Shown piece after piece: positions 1 through 8,567 of a DNA stretch of 17,127 nt (positions within the stretch are counted from its first letter, which is position 1; each line of letters starts with the position of its first letter). This stretch comes from Candidatus Fermentibacterales bacterium. GTDB lineage: Bacteria; Fermentibacterota; Fermentibacteria; Fermentibacterales; JAFGKQ01. A model generated the notes under the pieces. That model worked only from the letters and a program-made list of their open reading frames with translations. It had not been told where the DNA came from and ran no database searches. Position numbers and translations under genes: made by a program. The stretch spans positions 1 to 17,127 of the forward strand of contig JAFGKQ010000055.1 of the NCBI GenBank assembly GCA_016928495.1, in the 5' to 3' direction.

Positions 1-536
1 GCACGTATGCGGGCCGTGATCGACGGGAGCAGGGCTATTCCCAGTCCTCCCGCCACGGCGACCCCGAGGGGCGCAAGGTAGGAGAAGGACCCGGGGATGC
101 TCAGAGAGGCCGCGCCGGCCACGACCAGTCCCATCGCCATGAGGTCCAGGAGCTTCGAGAGCGCGACAGAGGCCGTCCCGTCTCCTACGGGCAGACTTCC
201 CAGCCGTCTTGCCAGCGCGACGTAGGCGACATCGGAGAGCCTCACGGGCAGAACGTGACCCAGACCGATATGGACGGCCGTGAGCGGCAGCAGCAGACCC
301 AGGCGCAGCTCTCTGCGGAAGGTGACGACCTTCCATCGCAGGGCCCTGGCGGCCTGGCTGACAAGGAACAGCAGGGCGCCCCAGGCCACCCATGATGGGC
401 GAGTGCGGGACAGGATGTACAGGATCTCTCGAACCGCCCGGTCAGCGCTCCCGGTTGTCCGCAGCAGCAGAAGAGCGAGGGCGAGCCCGATGAGCGTCGC
501 CACAACCACTCTTGTCAGCAGTCCGCGCTTCGCCAA
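1..536 (-). CDS. UPF0104 / lysylphosphatidylglycerol synthase TM-region family protein, partial (3' end off window)
   Basis: This is the N-terminal 178 codons of a multi-pass inner-membrane protein; the rest lies beyond the left edge. Reading the minus strand from TTG at 536 gives a Lys/Arg start (AKRG), a first membrane segment at about residues 8-25, a second at 46-62 followed by the ARALRW motif (63-68), and a third leading into GHVLPVRLSD (93-102). Further hydrophobic stretches lie at about 122-147 and 149-172. The ALRW and 'lPxRlxD' motifs are typical of the LPG_synthase_TM (UPF0104) family, whose members include the flippase half of MprF and many uncharacterised lipid-related proteins. 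The TTG start is chosen because the frame opens near there and AGAGG lies 10 nt upstream; no better ATG is in frame. It diverges from the ABC gene at 608. The substrate cannot be told. Confidence 0.78.
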   Translation of the reverse strand, partial: MAKRGLLTRVVVATLIGLALALLLLRTTGSADRAVREILYILSRTRPSWVAWGALLFLVSQAARALRWKVVTFRRELRLGLLLPLTAVHIGLGHVLPVRLSDVAYVALARRLGSLPVGDGTASVALSKLLDLMAMGLVVAGAASLSIPGSFSYLAPLGVAVAGGLGIALLPSITARIR

Positions 537-607
537 TAATGTCCAGCCTCTGTTTGCACGGTCGACAGCATCGCAACATACGGCTGGTCGGAAGGGTGTC
601 AAGAAGC
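537..607. promoter_or_regulatory. Divergent intergenic region between UPF0104 and ABC ATPase genes
   Basis: Only about 70 bp separate two divergent starts, so signals for both should lie here. On the plus strand a weak pair TTGCAC (554-559) and CATACG (577-582) has 17-bp spacing, with 3/6 matches in each hexamer. GGAAGG at 590-595 is the likely ribosome-binding site for the ABC gene. CCAGCC (543-548) and GGCTGG (582-587) form a distant 6-bp inverted repeat of unknown meaning. No strong promoter is visible. Confidence 0.3.
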
Positions 608-1540
608 TTGGACTCGGTCGTCCTCAGGGCCCGCGGAGCGGAGAAGCGGTACGGGAGCACCAGGGCCGTGGCCGGTGTCGACCTCGAGATCCCCGAAGGC
701 GAGGTCCTCGCCCTGCTGGGTCCCAACGGAGCCGGCAAGACCACGCTGATGAAGATGTTCCTCGGGCTCGTCTCGCCCGACTCCGGAGAGCTCTCGATCT
801 CAGGGACATCTACTGGCGACCCGGCGTCCAGAAGGGGTGTCGCCTACCTGCCCGAGTCCCTCGATCTGCCGCACTGGTCGACTCCCAGGGTGTTCTGGAG
901 GCACATAGGCAGGCTCAGGGCGATCGGAGAGGGCGCGAAGGGGCTGATGGACGCAGCCGAGCGGATGGGATGCTCCGATCTTCTCGACAGGTCTTTCGGC
1001 AAGATGTCCCGGGGACAGAGGCAGAGGTGCCTGGTCTCCGTGGTCACCGCCGGCTCTCCCGCTGTGCTCCTGCTGGATGAGCCATCGGCCGGCCTCGATC
1101 CGGCCGGAAGGGTCAGGCTCAGGAACCTGATCCGCTCTCTGGCATCCGCGGGCACCACAGTCATGATCAACTCACACCTCCTGGGAGAGGTCGAGAGGAC
1201 CTGCGATACGGCGGCCTTCATCACCGAGGGCAGCCTCATAGCGGGAGGCAGGCTCGATGAGCTCTCGGCTGCCACGGGCTTCGCCGAGATCAGGACCCCC
1301 ACCCCCGAGACGCTCCTGCCCTGGCTTCAGGAGCGGGGATACTCCGCGGACAGGGCGCAGCGCGACTCCCTCAGAGTGGCGCTGACGGGCACCGATCTCG
1401 CCGAGGGGCTGCGCAGCCTCACCGCGGAGGTACTCCGGAGCGGGGCCGAGTTCAGCTCGATCGGGATAGTCCGGGAGAGCCTGGAACAGGTCTTCCTGAG
1501 GCTGACCGGAGAGCCGGGCACGGAGGAGAGCGGTCGATGA
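608..1540 (+). CDS. ABC-2-type transporter ATP-binding protein
   Basis: Cytoplasmic ATPase of an ABC-2-type exporter, 310 residues. Motifs are all intact: Walker A GPNGAGKTT (38-46), a Q-loop region of the LPES form usual in this subfamily, signature MSRGQRQR (133-140), Walker B AVLLLDEP (152-159) followed by the D-loop AGLDP, and the switch histidine in NSHLL (H190). Residues after about 215 form the variable C-terminal extension seen in such exporters. The start is uncertain: TTG 608 gives a natural N terminus (MDSVVLRARG) with GGAAGG 12 nt upstream. GTG 596 directly abuts that site, and the longer ATG 512 would overlap the divergent gene. The stop overlaps the permease ATG by 4 nt (ATGA), so the two are co-translated. 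The cargo is unknown. Confidence 0.93.
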   Translation: MDSVVLRARGAEKRYGSTRAVAGVDLEIPEGEVLALLGPNGAGKTTLMKMFLGLVSPDSGELSISGTSTGDPASRRGVAYLPESLDLPHWSTPRVFWRHIGRLRAIGEGAKGLMDAAERMGCSDLLDRSFGKMSRGQRQRCLVSVVTAGSPAVLLLDEPSAGLDPAGRVRLRNLIRSLASAGTTVMINSHLLGEVERTCDTAAFITEGSLIAGGRLDELSAATGFAEIRTPTPETLLPWLQERGYSADRAQRDSLRVALTGTDLAEGLRSLTAEVLRSGAEFSSIGIVRESLEQVFLRLTGEPGTEESGR

Positions 1541-2391
1541 GGGTCCGAGGCATCTTCCTCAACAACCTCGAGCAGCTCCTGAGGCGGAAGCTGATACTGA
1601 GCGGCTTCGCCATAGCCGTCGGCTTCCTTCTGCTCTTCTCGTGGCCTCTCTTCAAGGGGAAGGCCGCACTGGAATCGGGCGTGGAGCAGGGTCTCGGAGG
1701 GCCGGCGGACGCGGCGATAGTGTCCATGTTCACGGCGTTCCCGATGGCCGCCCTCGCGGTGGTGGGCATCTCGATTATCCTCAACTCGTCCCTGCTCCCC
1801 GAAGAGATCGGAAGCGGCAGGATGTCCTTCTGGTGCTCGCACCCCGTCTCGAGAGCATCCGTCTTCATCGGCACGACCGCCTCGTCGCTTGCGGTCACGG
1901 CGATCCTGGGGCTCGCGATCTTCGGAGGAATAGTCACTCTCACCATGATCGCGTTTCCTTTCAGGCTCTCGAACGTGGTGGAGGCCGCGATCGCCTTCGT
2001 CTACTGGCTCCTGGTGCCATGGGCGGCGGTCACGATGCTCTCGCTGCTCGTGCGGAGAACCGCAGCGATCATCATCTCGTTCGGCCTGTACGGAGTCGCG
2101 GGTTTCCTGGGGGGCCTCGGGCAGCTCGGCAGGTTCCTCGAGGGTTCACTCGGCAACGCGGAAGACCTGATAGCCGCGGGCAACGTCGGAACGCTCATCA
2201 TGCCCGTCGACAGCGCCTTCCGAGCGATGCTCCACGGGCTCACCCCGGTCGGCAGCATGATGAGCGAGCCATTGGCTTTCTTCGGCGCGGTGGAGCAACC
2301 GGACCCCTGGAAGATCGCCTACTGCACTCTCTGGATCGCGGCGGCCCTGCTGCTCTCGCTCTGGAGGTTCAGGTCACTCGACCTGCCCTGA
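1537..2391 (+). CDS. ABC-2-type transporter permease
   Basis: Integral membrane partner of the preceding ATPase, 284 residues with about six hydrophobic segments: roughly 19-38, 61-83, 112-140, 150-170, 175-197 and 258-276. Between the second and third lies the EE-IGSGRMSFW-HPVSRASVFIG stretch (about 89-112). It resembles the 'E...GT...L...P(V/I)SR...G' signature of ABC-2 permeases and is the likely coupling region. It begins at ATG 1537 inside the ATPase stop. Its last 18 bases overlap the end of the convergent aminopeptidase gene. No accessory gene follows, so this looks like a simple two-gene exporter of unknown substrate. Confidence 0.88.
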   Translation: MRVRGIFLNNLEQLLRRKLILSGFAIAVGFLLLFSWPLFKGKAALESGVEQGLGGPADAAIVSMFTAFPMAALAVVGISIILNSSLLPEEIGSGRMSFWCSHPVSRASVFIGTTASSLAVTAILGLAIFGGIVTLTMIAFPFRLSNVVEAAIAFVYWLLVPWAAVTMLSLLVRRTAAIIISFGLYGVAGFLGGLGQLGRFLEGSLGNAEDLIAAGNVGTLIMPVDSAFRAMLHGLTPVGSMMSEPLAFFGAVEQPDPWKIAYCTLWIAAALLLSLWRFRSLDLP

Positions 2392-3750
2392 TCCCCTGGA
2401 GGGAGCGATCCAGGGATCCAGCGGCACCTCCGGGCCGAAGTGAGCTTCCATCAGGCGGATCATCATCTCGTGATCGGCAGTTCCACCCGTCTCCCGGACA
2501 GAGTGCATGGACAGAATGGGATTCCCGACATCTATCGAGGCCGCCCCCAGGGCCGAGGAGAGGATGGGGCCGATGGTCGAGCCGCAGGGCCTGTCGTTCC
2601 TCATCACGAGATCCTGGACCGGGACGCCGGCAACCCCCGCGCACTGTCTGAGGTATCCGGCGGTTGCGGCCGTGGTGCTGTAGCGCATCGATGCGTTCAC
2701 CTTGAGCACGGGGCCCGAGTTGAGAACGGGTCTGTGCGAGGAGTCGTGCCTGTCGCCGAAGCCGGGATGCAGGGCATGAGCGGCATCGGCCGACAGGATC
2801 ATGCTTCGGGAGAGGGCGACGAAGAGGTCCTGCCTCGAGCCCGTCATGCCCTGCTCCTTCCCTGTGGTCGGCACCGCCAGTCTCTCCAGGATCGATGAGA
2901 GGAAGTTGGAGAAGGCGCCGGCGCTCGTCCGGGAGCCAACCTCTTCGCTGTCGAAGAGGGCGAGGACACAGGTATGCAGTCCGGGCGGACAGGACTCGAT
3001 GGCCCTGAGGCCGCAGTGGCACATTGCGAGATTGTCGAGCCTCCCGGAGAGCAGGAGCTCGCCGCAGCGCCCTCCCGTCGCCGCCGGCTGGACATCGTAG
3101 AGGTCCGCGGCGAAGGCCGCTACTCTCTCGGGGTCCACTCCCGCGCTCTCCGCGATCATGCCCGTAAGGTCGGGATCCTCCTGCCCGACTCCGCAGACCG
3201 GTAGCATGTTGTCCTCGCGGTTGAACTTGAAGCCCTCCTCGTTGACCTGGCGGTCCAGGTGGATTGCCAGGCTGGGTATCCTGCAGAGGGCTCCCGTCGA
3301 GAAGAGAAGCTCCTGCATGCCCGGCCCGCCCCCGGAGTCCGGGGCACGGAGCCACAGCCTTCCCGCGAGTCCCAGGTCACGGTCGAACCAGGTGGCCAGG
3401 ATCGGGCTTCCGTAGACCTCCGCCCTCAGCACGCTGTAGCCGGAGAGAGCCTGCGCCGCCTTCGGTTTCAGACGCAGGCAGGGGAAGTCGGTGTGAGCCG
3501 CGATGACCCTGAAGCCCGTCCTTGAAGGCGGAAGCTCACCCGCAAGGCACGCCACGATGGAGGTTCCTCCGCGCGTGCAGAACAGGCGCATGCCGGGCTC
3601 GACGGTCCAGACCTCCCTCTCCGAGAGCTCCTCGAACCCGGCGCTGATCAGATACGACCTGGCGAGCTCGACTGCGTGGGCGGGGGTGGGGCTGCCGTCC
3701 AGGAAGTCGAGCACTGAAGCCCTGGGCCTACCGGATGCGGACACGCTCAT
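2374..3750 (-). CDS. apeB: M18 family zinc aminopeptidase
   Basis: Cytosolic dimetal aminopeptidase, 458 residues, the usual M18 length. Expected ligands and motifs are present in order: AAHTDFPCLRLKP (H86), TWFDRDLGLAGR (121-131), IHLDRQVNEEGFKFN (163-177), RLDN (D239), LFDSEEVGS (E269 and E270), SADAAHALHP (D322), GSTIGPI (390-396) and LSMHSVRE (H416). M18 enzymes trim N-terminal residues from peptides and typically form large tetrahedral oligomers. ATG 3750 is chosen because GGGGAGAAGGGACG lies just upstream and the protein aligns with the family from there; the in-frame upstream extension to 3900 lies wholly inside the activase gene. It starts 23 nt before the activase stop on the same strand, so it is probably translationally coupled. 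The symbol follows the bacterial family name. Confidence 0.95.
   Translation of the reverse strand: MSVSASGRPRASVLDFLDGSPTPAHAVELARSYLISAGFEELSEREVWTVEPGMRLFCTRGGTSIVACLAGELPPSRTGFRVIAAHTDFPCLRLKPKAAQALSGYSVLRAEVYGSPILATWFDRDLGLAGRLWLRAPDSGGGPGMQELLFSTGALCRIPSLAIHLDRQVNEEGFKFNREDNMLPVCGVGQEDPDLTGMIAESAGVDPERVAAFAADLYDVQPAATGGRCGELLLSGRLDNLAMCHCGLRAIESCPPGLHTCVLALFDSEEVGSRTSAGAFSNFLSSILERLAVPTTGKEQGMTGSRQDLFVALSRSMILSADAAHALHPGFGDRHDSSHRPVLNSGPVLKVNASMRYSTTAATAGYLRQCAGVAGVPVQDLVMRNDRPCGSTIGPILSSALGAASIDVGNPILSMHSVRETGGTADHEMMIRLMEAHFGPEVPLDPWIAPSRGSGQVE
2388..2421 (+). terminator. Stem-loop at the end of the ABC permease gene
   Basis: GATCCCCTGGA (2390-2400) pairs with TCCAGGGATC (2409-2418) across an 8-nt loop with one bulged C. 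The stem can be extended by CTG/CAG (2388-2390 with 2419-2421) through a further bulge. It begins at the TGA of the permease and lies inside the C-terminal coding region of the convergent M18 gene. No U-run follows, so it may be a factor-dependent or 3'-end-stabilising structure rather than a classic intrinsic terminator. Confidence 0.4.
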
Positions 3751-6700
3751 CGTCCCTTCTCCCCTCACGGCCCGCGACCTCACTCTCGAGCCGGAGGCGG
3801 CTCCGGGCCTGTTCTCCCGCAATCTCGTCGGGAATGCTCTGCCTGACCTGATACATGAAGGCCTGGAGCCTGGTGTCGGTATCCGTATCCTCCTGACCAT
3901 CGAAGGCGAGATTCAGCCAGGGAAGCCCGGGATGGTCCCTCCTGAGCCTCTTGGAGATGGCCGTGACGATGGTCCCGGGAAGGCATGTGAACGGAAAGAC
4001 GTTGACCGCTCCGTCGATCTCGCCGAGGAGCGCGAGGGGCGCCCCGATGCAGAGTATGGCTTCGCCCCCGACGTTCTCGGTCATGTAGGGCGCGGCAGCC
4101 TCGAGGATCCTGGCGGCATCGGGTTCCCTCCGGTCCGCGAGCAGTCCCCTGAAGGGCCTCTCCACGCTGCGCCTGACCTGCTTCATCAGCAGGTGCTTGA
4201 GGGCGCTGCCCGCCACTGCCAGCGGTTTCCTGCGGGCAAGGGACCGCATCATGAAGGAGTGGTTCACGAAGTCGAACCACTCGCAGACCGGGGTGAAGAT
4301 GACCTCTCCGCCGAGCGCCTCTATGCGGTCTATGGTCCGCGCGTTCGCGTATGGGTCGTTCCGCACGTAGATCTCGCCGAAGAGCAGTATTCGCGGCCTG
4401 CGCGTGTCCACTGTGTCGATCGCGAGGAACCTGCCCCCAGCTCTGGACAGAGCTGCCCTGACTCCCCTGCCGGTTCCGAGCGCTTCGCTCATCTCGTCCA
4501 GGCTGTTCTCGTAGGCTTCCGATGCGCGGCCCTTCTCCAGCTCGTAGGGTCTGGTCCTCAGAAGTGCGCGCATCAGGACGTCTGCGATGGCTGCGGACCT
4601 GAGGAGGTCGAGCTGGAACCGGGGAGTCGAGAGGCAGGAGACGCTGCCGTAGGAGTTCGCGGAGCTGGCGGTGATGATGGGCACGTCTGCGTATCCCGCC
4701 CTGTCGAGGATCAGGCGATGGAGATGGCAGTACTGACCGAACCTGCACGGACCCGATGCCGTGCCCATGAAGAAGGCGCAGCTCGAAGGAGGGTTCTGTC
4801 GCAGGATGGAGAGCATGTTGCCGGAAGTGATTATGGCAGGGTAGCACTCTTTGCCCGTGGTGACCGACCTGCCCAGCGCGACCGTCGCGGATGTCGTCGG
4901 TGGCATCACCTCGACGTCCAGTCCGTAGCGTCGGGCGCACGCCGCTACGAGGCGGGAGCCTTCCCCCAACTGAGGAACCCATATCCGACGGCCTTCGAGG
5001 GAATCCGGTGCGGAGCGTCCACCAGTGGCTCGCGACCCGGCGCCCGGAGAGGCAGACCCGCTGGCCGCACGCCCCCTGATGCTGTCCAGGAATGCCTCGC
5101 ACCTCGTGATGACTCCGGCATCGGCGGCATGCTCGTCTATCTCGATGGTGAGGAATGGCTTCTCTCCCATGGAGCTCTGGAAGAACTGGTGTATGAACGA
5201 ATCAGGACCGCAACCGAAGTTGGTCAGGTAGACGGCATGCAGTCGCTCGTCGCCGGCTATTGCCAGAGCCCCGGCCAGGATCCGGAGCCCATAGTGCCAG
5301 TACATGTTCCCGTGCTCGAGGGCAGCCTTCTCGCAGGGGATGTCGAGGAAGCCGAGAGGGATCACGTTGGCCCCCAGCCGGGAGAGCTTTCTCGCCAGAT
5401 CGACGTTCACCCCGGGGTCGCAGCCGTTGTAGGGCCTGCTCACGAGCACCAGGTTGGGATGCCCCGGATCCGAGGCCAGAGAGCTCAGGATGTCCCTTCC
5501 GGTCCGGGCCACTCTCATCGTGTACGAGCGCTGGGCCTCGAATGCGATCCTGGCCGCCCTGGCTGCCGTCTTCGCGTCGGCGCCAAGCTCGACGGCCATG
5601 GCTATCAGGCTCGAGAACCTCTCGGAGACGGGAAGCGTGAAGTCCACCACGGGTCTCAGGATCGACACGGCTGGAGCACTCGTCTGCAGGGCGTCTGACT
5701 GCAGAGCGGCTTCTATCATGTACGGAGATGCCTGAACGTAGGGGCAGTTGTACGACTCTGTCGCTCCGCGGTGAGGAGGCGACCTCAGGATCGAGGGAAG
5801 CAGGATGTGGTCGACCTCGCCGCCTCGCATCAGGTCCATGACATGACCGTGTGCGATCTTGACGGGGAAGCATGTCTCGGCAGCCACGCTCTCGACTCCG
5901 TCGTGAACCAGTTTCGAGCTGGTCGTTCCCGACAGCCTGACCCCCGCCCCGATGAGCCTGAGGAGTGTTTCGAAGAAGGGCAGCAGCTCCCAGAACCAGA
6001 GGGCCCTCGGGATGCCGATCGTAAGACCGAGCGGAGGCGCATCTGCCCCGGCCGGGATCACGCCCTCCGCTCTCGCGTCCCGGAAAGCCGAAAGCAGCAG
6101 CTCCTCGAACACGGGGAAGTAGTCGGTTCCGCGCTGCTCGACAGCCATGCGCGAGTCTCCCGTGCTCGCTGTCCTCTCGTACTTCTCGCAGCGGCTGCCG
6201 TAGAACAGGCTCCTGCCGTCATCCAGATCGACCCTGTGAATCTCGCACATGTTGCTGCAGGACCGGCAGACGAACGTGCTGAGGCTGTAGCCGCTCTCGG
6301 AGAGCGAGAATCCCCTGAAACTGCTGGGTCTGCCCACGCAGCGGTCCCTGGAAAGCAATGCCGCGCCTATCGCTCCGGTCACGTCATGGTTCGGGGGAAC
6401 GGCTACCGGCCTGCCCAGTATCGACTCGAACGCCGCGCGCACCCCCTCGTTCCAGGCAGTCCCGCCCTGGAAGAGGATCCTGTTGCCCGTTTTCCTCTTG
6501 CCTACGACCCTGCCGAGGTAGTTCCTCGCGATCGAGTAGCAGAGCCCGGCAATGATGTTGTCCACGCTCTCGCCCCTCGCCATGTGGAGCACCACATCGG
6601 TCTCCATGAAGACGGTGCACCTCTCGCCGAGGTGTGTCGGAGAGGCGGCTGCAAGCGCGACAGAGCCGAAGTCCTCGATCTCTACGCCAAGGCGCTCCGC

Positions 6701-8101
6701 CTGCTCCTCCAGGAAGGAGCCGGTTCCTGCAGCACAGACCTTGTTCATCTCGAAGTCCACTACCCTGCCCTTCTCGATGGAGATGAACTTGGAATCCTGG
6801 CCGCCGATCTCGAACACGGTATCCACGTCCGGATCGGCCTCGACAGCAGCTCTGGCCTGGGCCGTGATCTCGTTGCTCACGACGTCGGCGCCAACGAAGT
6901 CCCCGGTCATGTACCTTCCCGAGCCGGTGGTGCAGACGCCGAGGACCCTCGGGTTCGGGCCCAGGTCTGACTCGACGAGTCTGAGGCCCGTCTTGACGGC
7001 CTCGATGGGACGACCGGAGGTCCGGAGATACTGACGCGAGAGGAGCCTGCCGCCGGCTCCTATTGCTGCGAGGTTCGTGCTGATCGAGCCGACGTCTATC
7101 CCCAAAAACACGCCCTCTTCCTCTGGTGGCTCTGCTCCCGGACAGGCGGCCGTGCTGCACTCCAGCGCCGGAGAGGCGGGGCACGCCAGCGAGAGAGCCG
7201 GAAGAGCGGAGACCGGGGGCCCGCCCTCTACCCTTGCCGGTATCTCGCTGAGCAGGGACGTGAAACCGGCATCCAGAACGCAGCGGGAGCGCGGGTCGTG
7301 AGAGATGGCAGCCCCTGCGGCTACGAGGCAGTCGAAGTGCTCGGGTATCAGTATCTCAGTGCCGTCCTCCGCCAGAACGTCCTGGAATGCCCTGACCATT
7401 CCGGCGTTGGCGGCCACTCCTCCCACGAAGGCAACCGGTGCCCTGAACTCCTTGCCGGATGCGATGGTGCTCTTGAAGTTCCTTGCCACCGCGAAGCAGA
7501 GCCCGGCCACTACATCTTCGACCGGGGCTCCTGTCTGCTGAAGGTGTATCATGTCGGACTTCGCGAACACGCTGCAGCGGCCGGCAATGCGGGGTGGGCT
7601 GGTGCATCGCAGCGCGGCGTCGCCCAGGTCCTCGGTCTCCATGCCGAGCCTCTGCGCCTGCTGGTCCAGGAAGGCCCCGGTGCCCGCGGCACAGATCGAG
7701 TTCATCGAGAAGTCATCGAATACCGGGCCGTCGGGCGAGTCCCTGAACAGCAGCAGCTTGGCATCCTGCCCGCCCATCTCTATGACCGAGCGCACGGACG
7801 GGAGCATCATGCTGACCGCAGCCGACAGGGCGACTATCTCGTTCACCGGCTCGATCCCGAGGGCGGATGCTAGAAGGCCCGACGCCGAGCCGGTCACCGA
7901 GCATTTCCTCCCCCTCCACCATGCACCGGAGTCGCAGTCGGCCCGCACGATCTCCGAAAGGGCCGCGAGCGGCCTTCCGTTGTGGCGAAGGTACCAGGAG
8001 GATGCGATCCTGCCGTCCTGGACCACGGAAACCTTGGTGCTGACGGAGCCCAGGTCTATTCCGATGCGTGCCGCGGAGGCGGCTTCGATCTCTTCTTTCA
8101 A
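3728..8101 (-). CDS. Giant acyl-CoA dehydratase activase fusion (two BadF/HgdC-type ATPase modules + DUF2229 + HgdB-like region)
   Basis: 1457 residues. Module 1 (about 12-268) and module 2 (about 332-588) are each BadF/BadG/BcrA/BcrD ATPases (ASKHA fold), with phosphate loops GIDLGSVSTK and GIDVGSISTN. Each keeps both Fe-S ligand cysteines: NSICAAGTG (C137) with GRCSVF (C176), and NKVCAAGTG (C456) with ERCTVF (C495). A Cys4 knot follows (C612, C615, C619, C638), then a DUF2229-type region (about 692-930; AETCFPVKIAHGH, C744) and a region resembling the 2-hydroxyacyl-CoA dehydratase D component (C894, C964, C1086, C1119, C1125). Activases of this family use ATP to fire low-potential electrons into a dehydratase. 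The substrate of these single-chain versions is not established. The start is TTG 8101; an AAGGA lies 12 nt upstream. An 88-bp gap separates it from the lipoprotein gene; I see only a TCGGGAG direct repeat in it. Confidence 0.93.
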   Translation of the reverse strand: MKEEIEAASAARIGIDLGSVSTKVSVVQDGRIASSWYLRHNGRPLAALSEIVRADCDSGAWWRGRKCSVTGSASGLLASALGIEPVNEIVALSAAVSMMLPSVRSVIEMGGQDAKLLLFRDSPDGPVFDDFSMNSICAAGTGAFLDQQAQRLGMETEDLGDAALRCTSPPRIAGRCSVFAKSDMIHLQQTGAPVEDVVAGLCFAVARNFKSTIASGKEFRAPVAFVGGVAANAGMVRAFQDVLAEDGTEILIPEHFDCLVAAGAAISHDPRSRCVLDAGFTSLLSEIPARVEGGPPVSALPALSLACPASPALECSTAACPGAEPPEEEGVFLGIDVGSISTNLAAIGAGGRLLSRQYLRTSGRPIEAVKTGLRLVESDLGPNPRVLGVCTTGSGRYMTGDFVGADVVSNEITAQARAAVEADPDVDTVFEIGGQDSKFISIEKGRVVDFEMNKVCAAGTGSFLEEQAERLGVEIEDFGSVALAAASPTHLGERCTVFMETDVVLHMARGESVDNIIAGLCYSIARNYLGRVVGKRKTGNRILFQGGTAWNEGVRAAFESILGRPVAVPPNHDVTGAIGAALLSRDRCVGRPSSFRGFSLSESGYSLSTFVCRSCSNMCEIHRVDLDDGRSLFYGSRCEKYERTASTGDSRMAVEQRGTDYFPVFEELLLSAFRDARAEGVIPAGADAPPLGLTIGIPRALWFWELLPFFETLLRLIGAGVRLSGTTSSKLVHDGVESVAAETCFPVKIAHGHVMDLMRGGEVDHILLPSILRSPPHRGATESYNCPYVQASPYMIEAALQSDALQTSAPAVSILRPVVDFTLPVSERFSSLIAMAVELGADAKTAARAARIAFEAQRSYTMRVARTGRDILSSLASDPGHPNLVLVSRPYNGCDPGVNVDLARKLSRLGANVIPLGFLDIPCEKAALEHGNMYWHYGLRILAGALAIAGDERLHAVYLTNFGCGPDSFIHQFFQSSMGEKPFLTIEIDEHAADAGVITRCEAFLDSIRGRAASGSASPGAGSRATGGRSAPDSLEGRRIWVPQLGEGSRLVAACARRYGLDVEVMPPTTSATVALGRSVTTGKECYPAIITSGNMLSILRQNPPSSCAFFMGTASGPCRFGQYCHLHRLILDRAGYADVPIITASSANSYGSVSCLSTPRFQLDLLRSAAIADVLMRALLRTRPYELEKGRASEAYENSLDEMSEALGTGRGVRAALSRAGGRFLAIDTVDTRRPRILLFGEIYVRNDPYANARTIDRIEALGGEVIFTPVCEWFDFVNHSFMMRSLARRKPLAVAGSALKHLLMKQVRRSVERPFRGLLADRREPDAARILEAAAPYMTENVGGEAILCIGAPLALLGEIDGAVNVFPFTCLPGTIVTAISKRLRRDHPGLPWLNLAFDGQEDTDTDTRLQAFMYQVRQSIPDEIAGEQARSRLRLESEVAGREGRRDDERVRIR

Positions 8102-8189
8102 GCGATCTCTATCCTTCGGTCCGGCATCTCGGGAGCTGTCGGGAGAGCATGTGGACGGGGCATCCGGCGAGGCGCGTCTCCCCCGGTCT

Positions 8190-8537
8190 TCAGAACCTCA
8201 CGTGAAGCTTCTCGATGTTGCCCTCGAGCTGGATGTTGACCTCGGAAGCATCGGAGATGTTGTCCAGCATCCTGAACTCGCGAACGACGGAGTTGACGCC
8301 GCAGGTCCAGCCTACGACGAGGTCCTCGCCACCGGACAGCTCCATACGGACCGAGACGGTCTCGCCCCTGGGAACGGATCCCCAGCTCTCCCGGCCTGAG
8401 GAGAGCGACTCGACGTACACGTCCCGGATCTCCAGTCCGGTCTGGTTCGTGATGCTGACCCTCTGCCCCTTTCCGCATCCGGGCACGAGACAGACCACGA
8501 CCACGGCAAGAAGAGCAAGCAGAGATCGTGAAGACAT
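8190..8537 (-). CDS. Small predicted lipoprotein of unknown function
   Basis: 115 residues with a classic lipoprotein signal: SSRS n-region, hydrophobic LLALLAVVVV, and lipobox VPGC with the lipidated cysteine at residue 21. The mature part (about 94 residues) is rich in alternating hydrophobic residues and looks all-beta; I do not recognise a named family. The frame has an earlier ATG at 8555. ATG 8537 is preferred because GGAGG lies 11 nt upstream of it, and the predicted promoter would start transcription almost at 8555. It is the first gene of the minus-strand run leading to the activase, although an 88-bp gap separates them, so co-transcription is likely rather than shown. Confidence 0.8.
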   Translation of the reverse strand: MSSRSLLALLAVVVVCLVPGCGKGQRVSITNQTGLEIRDVYVESLSSGRESWGSVPRGETVSVRMELSGGEDLVVGWTCGVNSVVREFRMLDNISDASEVNIQLEGNIEKLHVRF

Positions 8538-8567
8538 CTTCGTGAGAACCTCCATTCAACTGCCGCC

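Noticed and set aside
280-1080. A 266-codon plus-strand frame across the left intergenic region
   Set aside because: It overlaps both the UPF0104 gene and the first ABC ATPase out of frame and contains no recognisable motif.
1076-1110. Atypical ABC motifs (no canonical LSGGQ or Q-loop glutamine) in both ATPases as a possible sign of inactivity
   Set aside because: The forms seen (SRGQRQR, SKGMRQR, and LPES/VPES in the Q-loop region) are normal for ABC-2-type exporter ATPases; Walker A, Walker B and the switch histidine are intact.
1641-2651. A 336-codon plus-strand frame overlapping the ABC permease
   Set aside because: It runs through a different frame of a recognisable membrane protein and then into M18 antisense; strongly His/Arg/Gly-rich with no domain.
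3503-5698. A 731-codon open frame on the plus strand
   Set aside because: It lies wholly opposite the activase and M18 genes, which have clear family motifs. Its translation shows no domain and is a low-complexity Arg/Gly/Pro-rich product of GC-rich antisense codons.
5771-6970. A 399-codon plus-strand open frame
   Set aside because: Antisense to the activase modules; no motif, no ribosome-binding site of note, and composition typical of a shadow frame.
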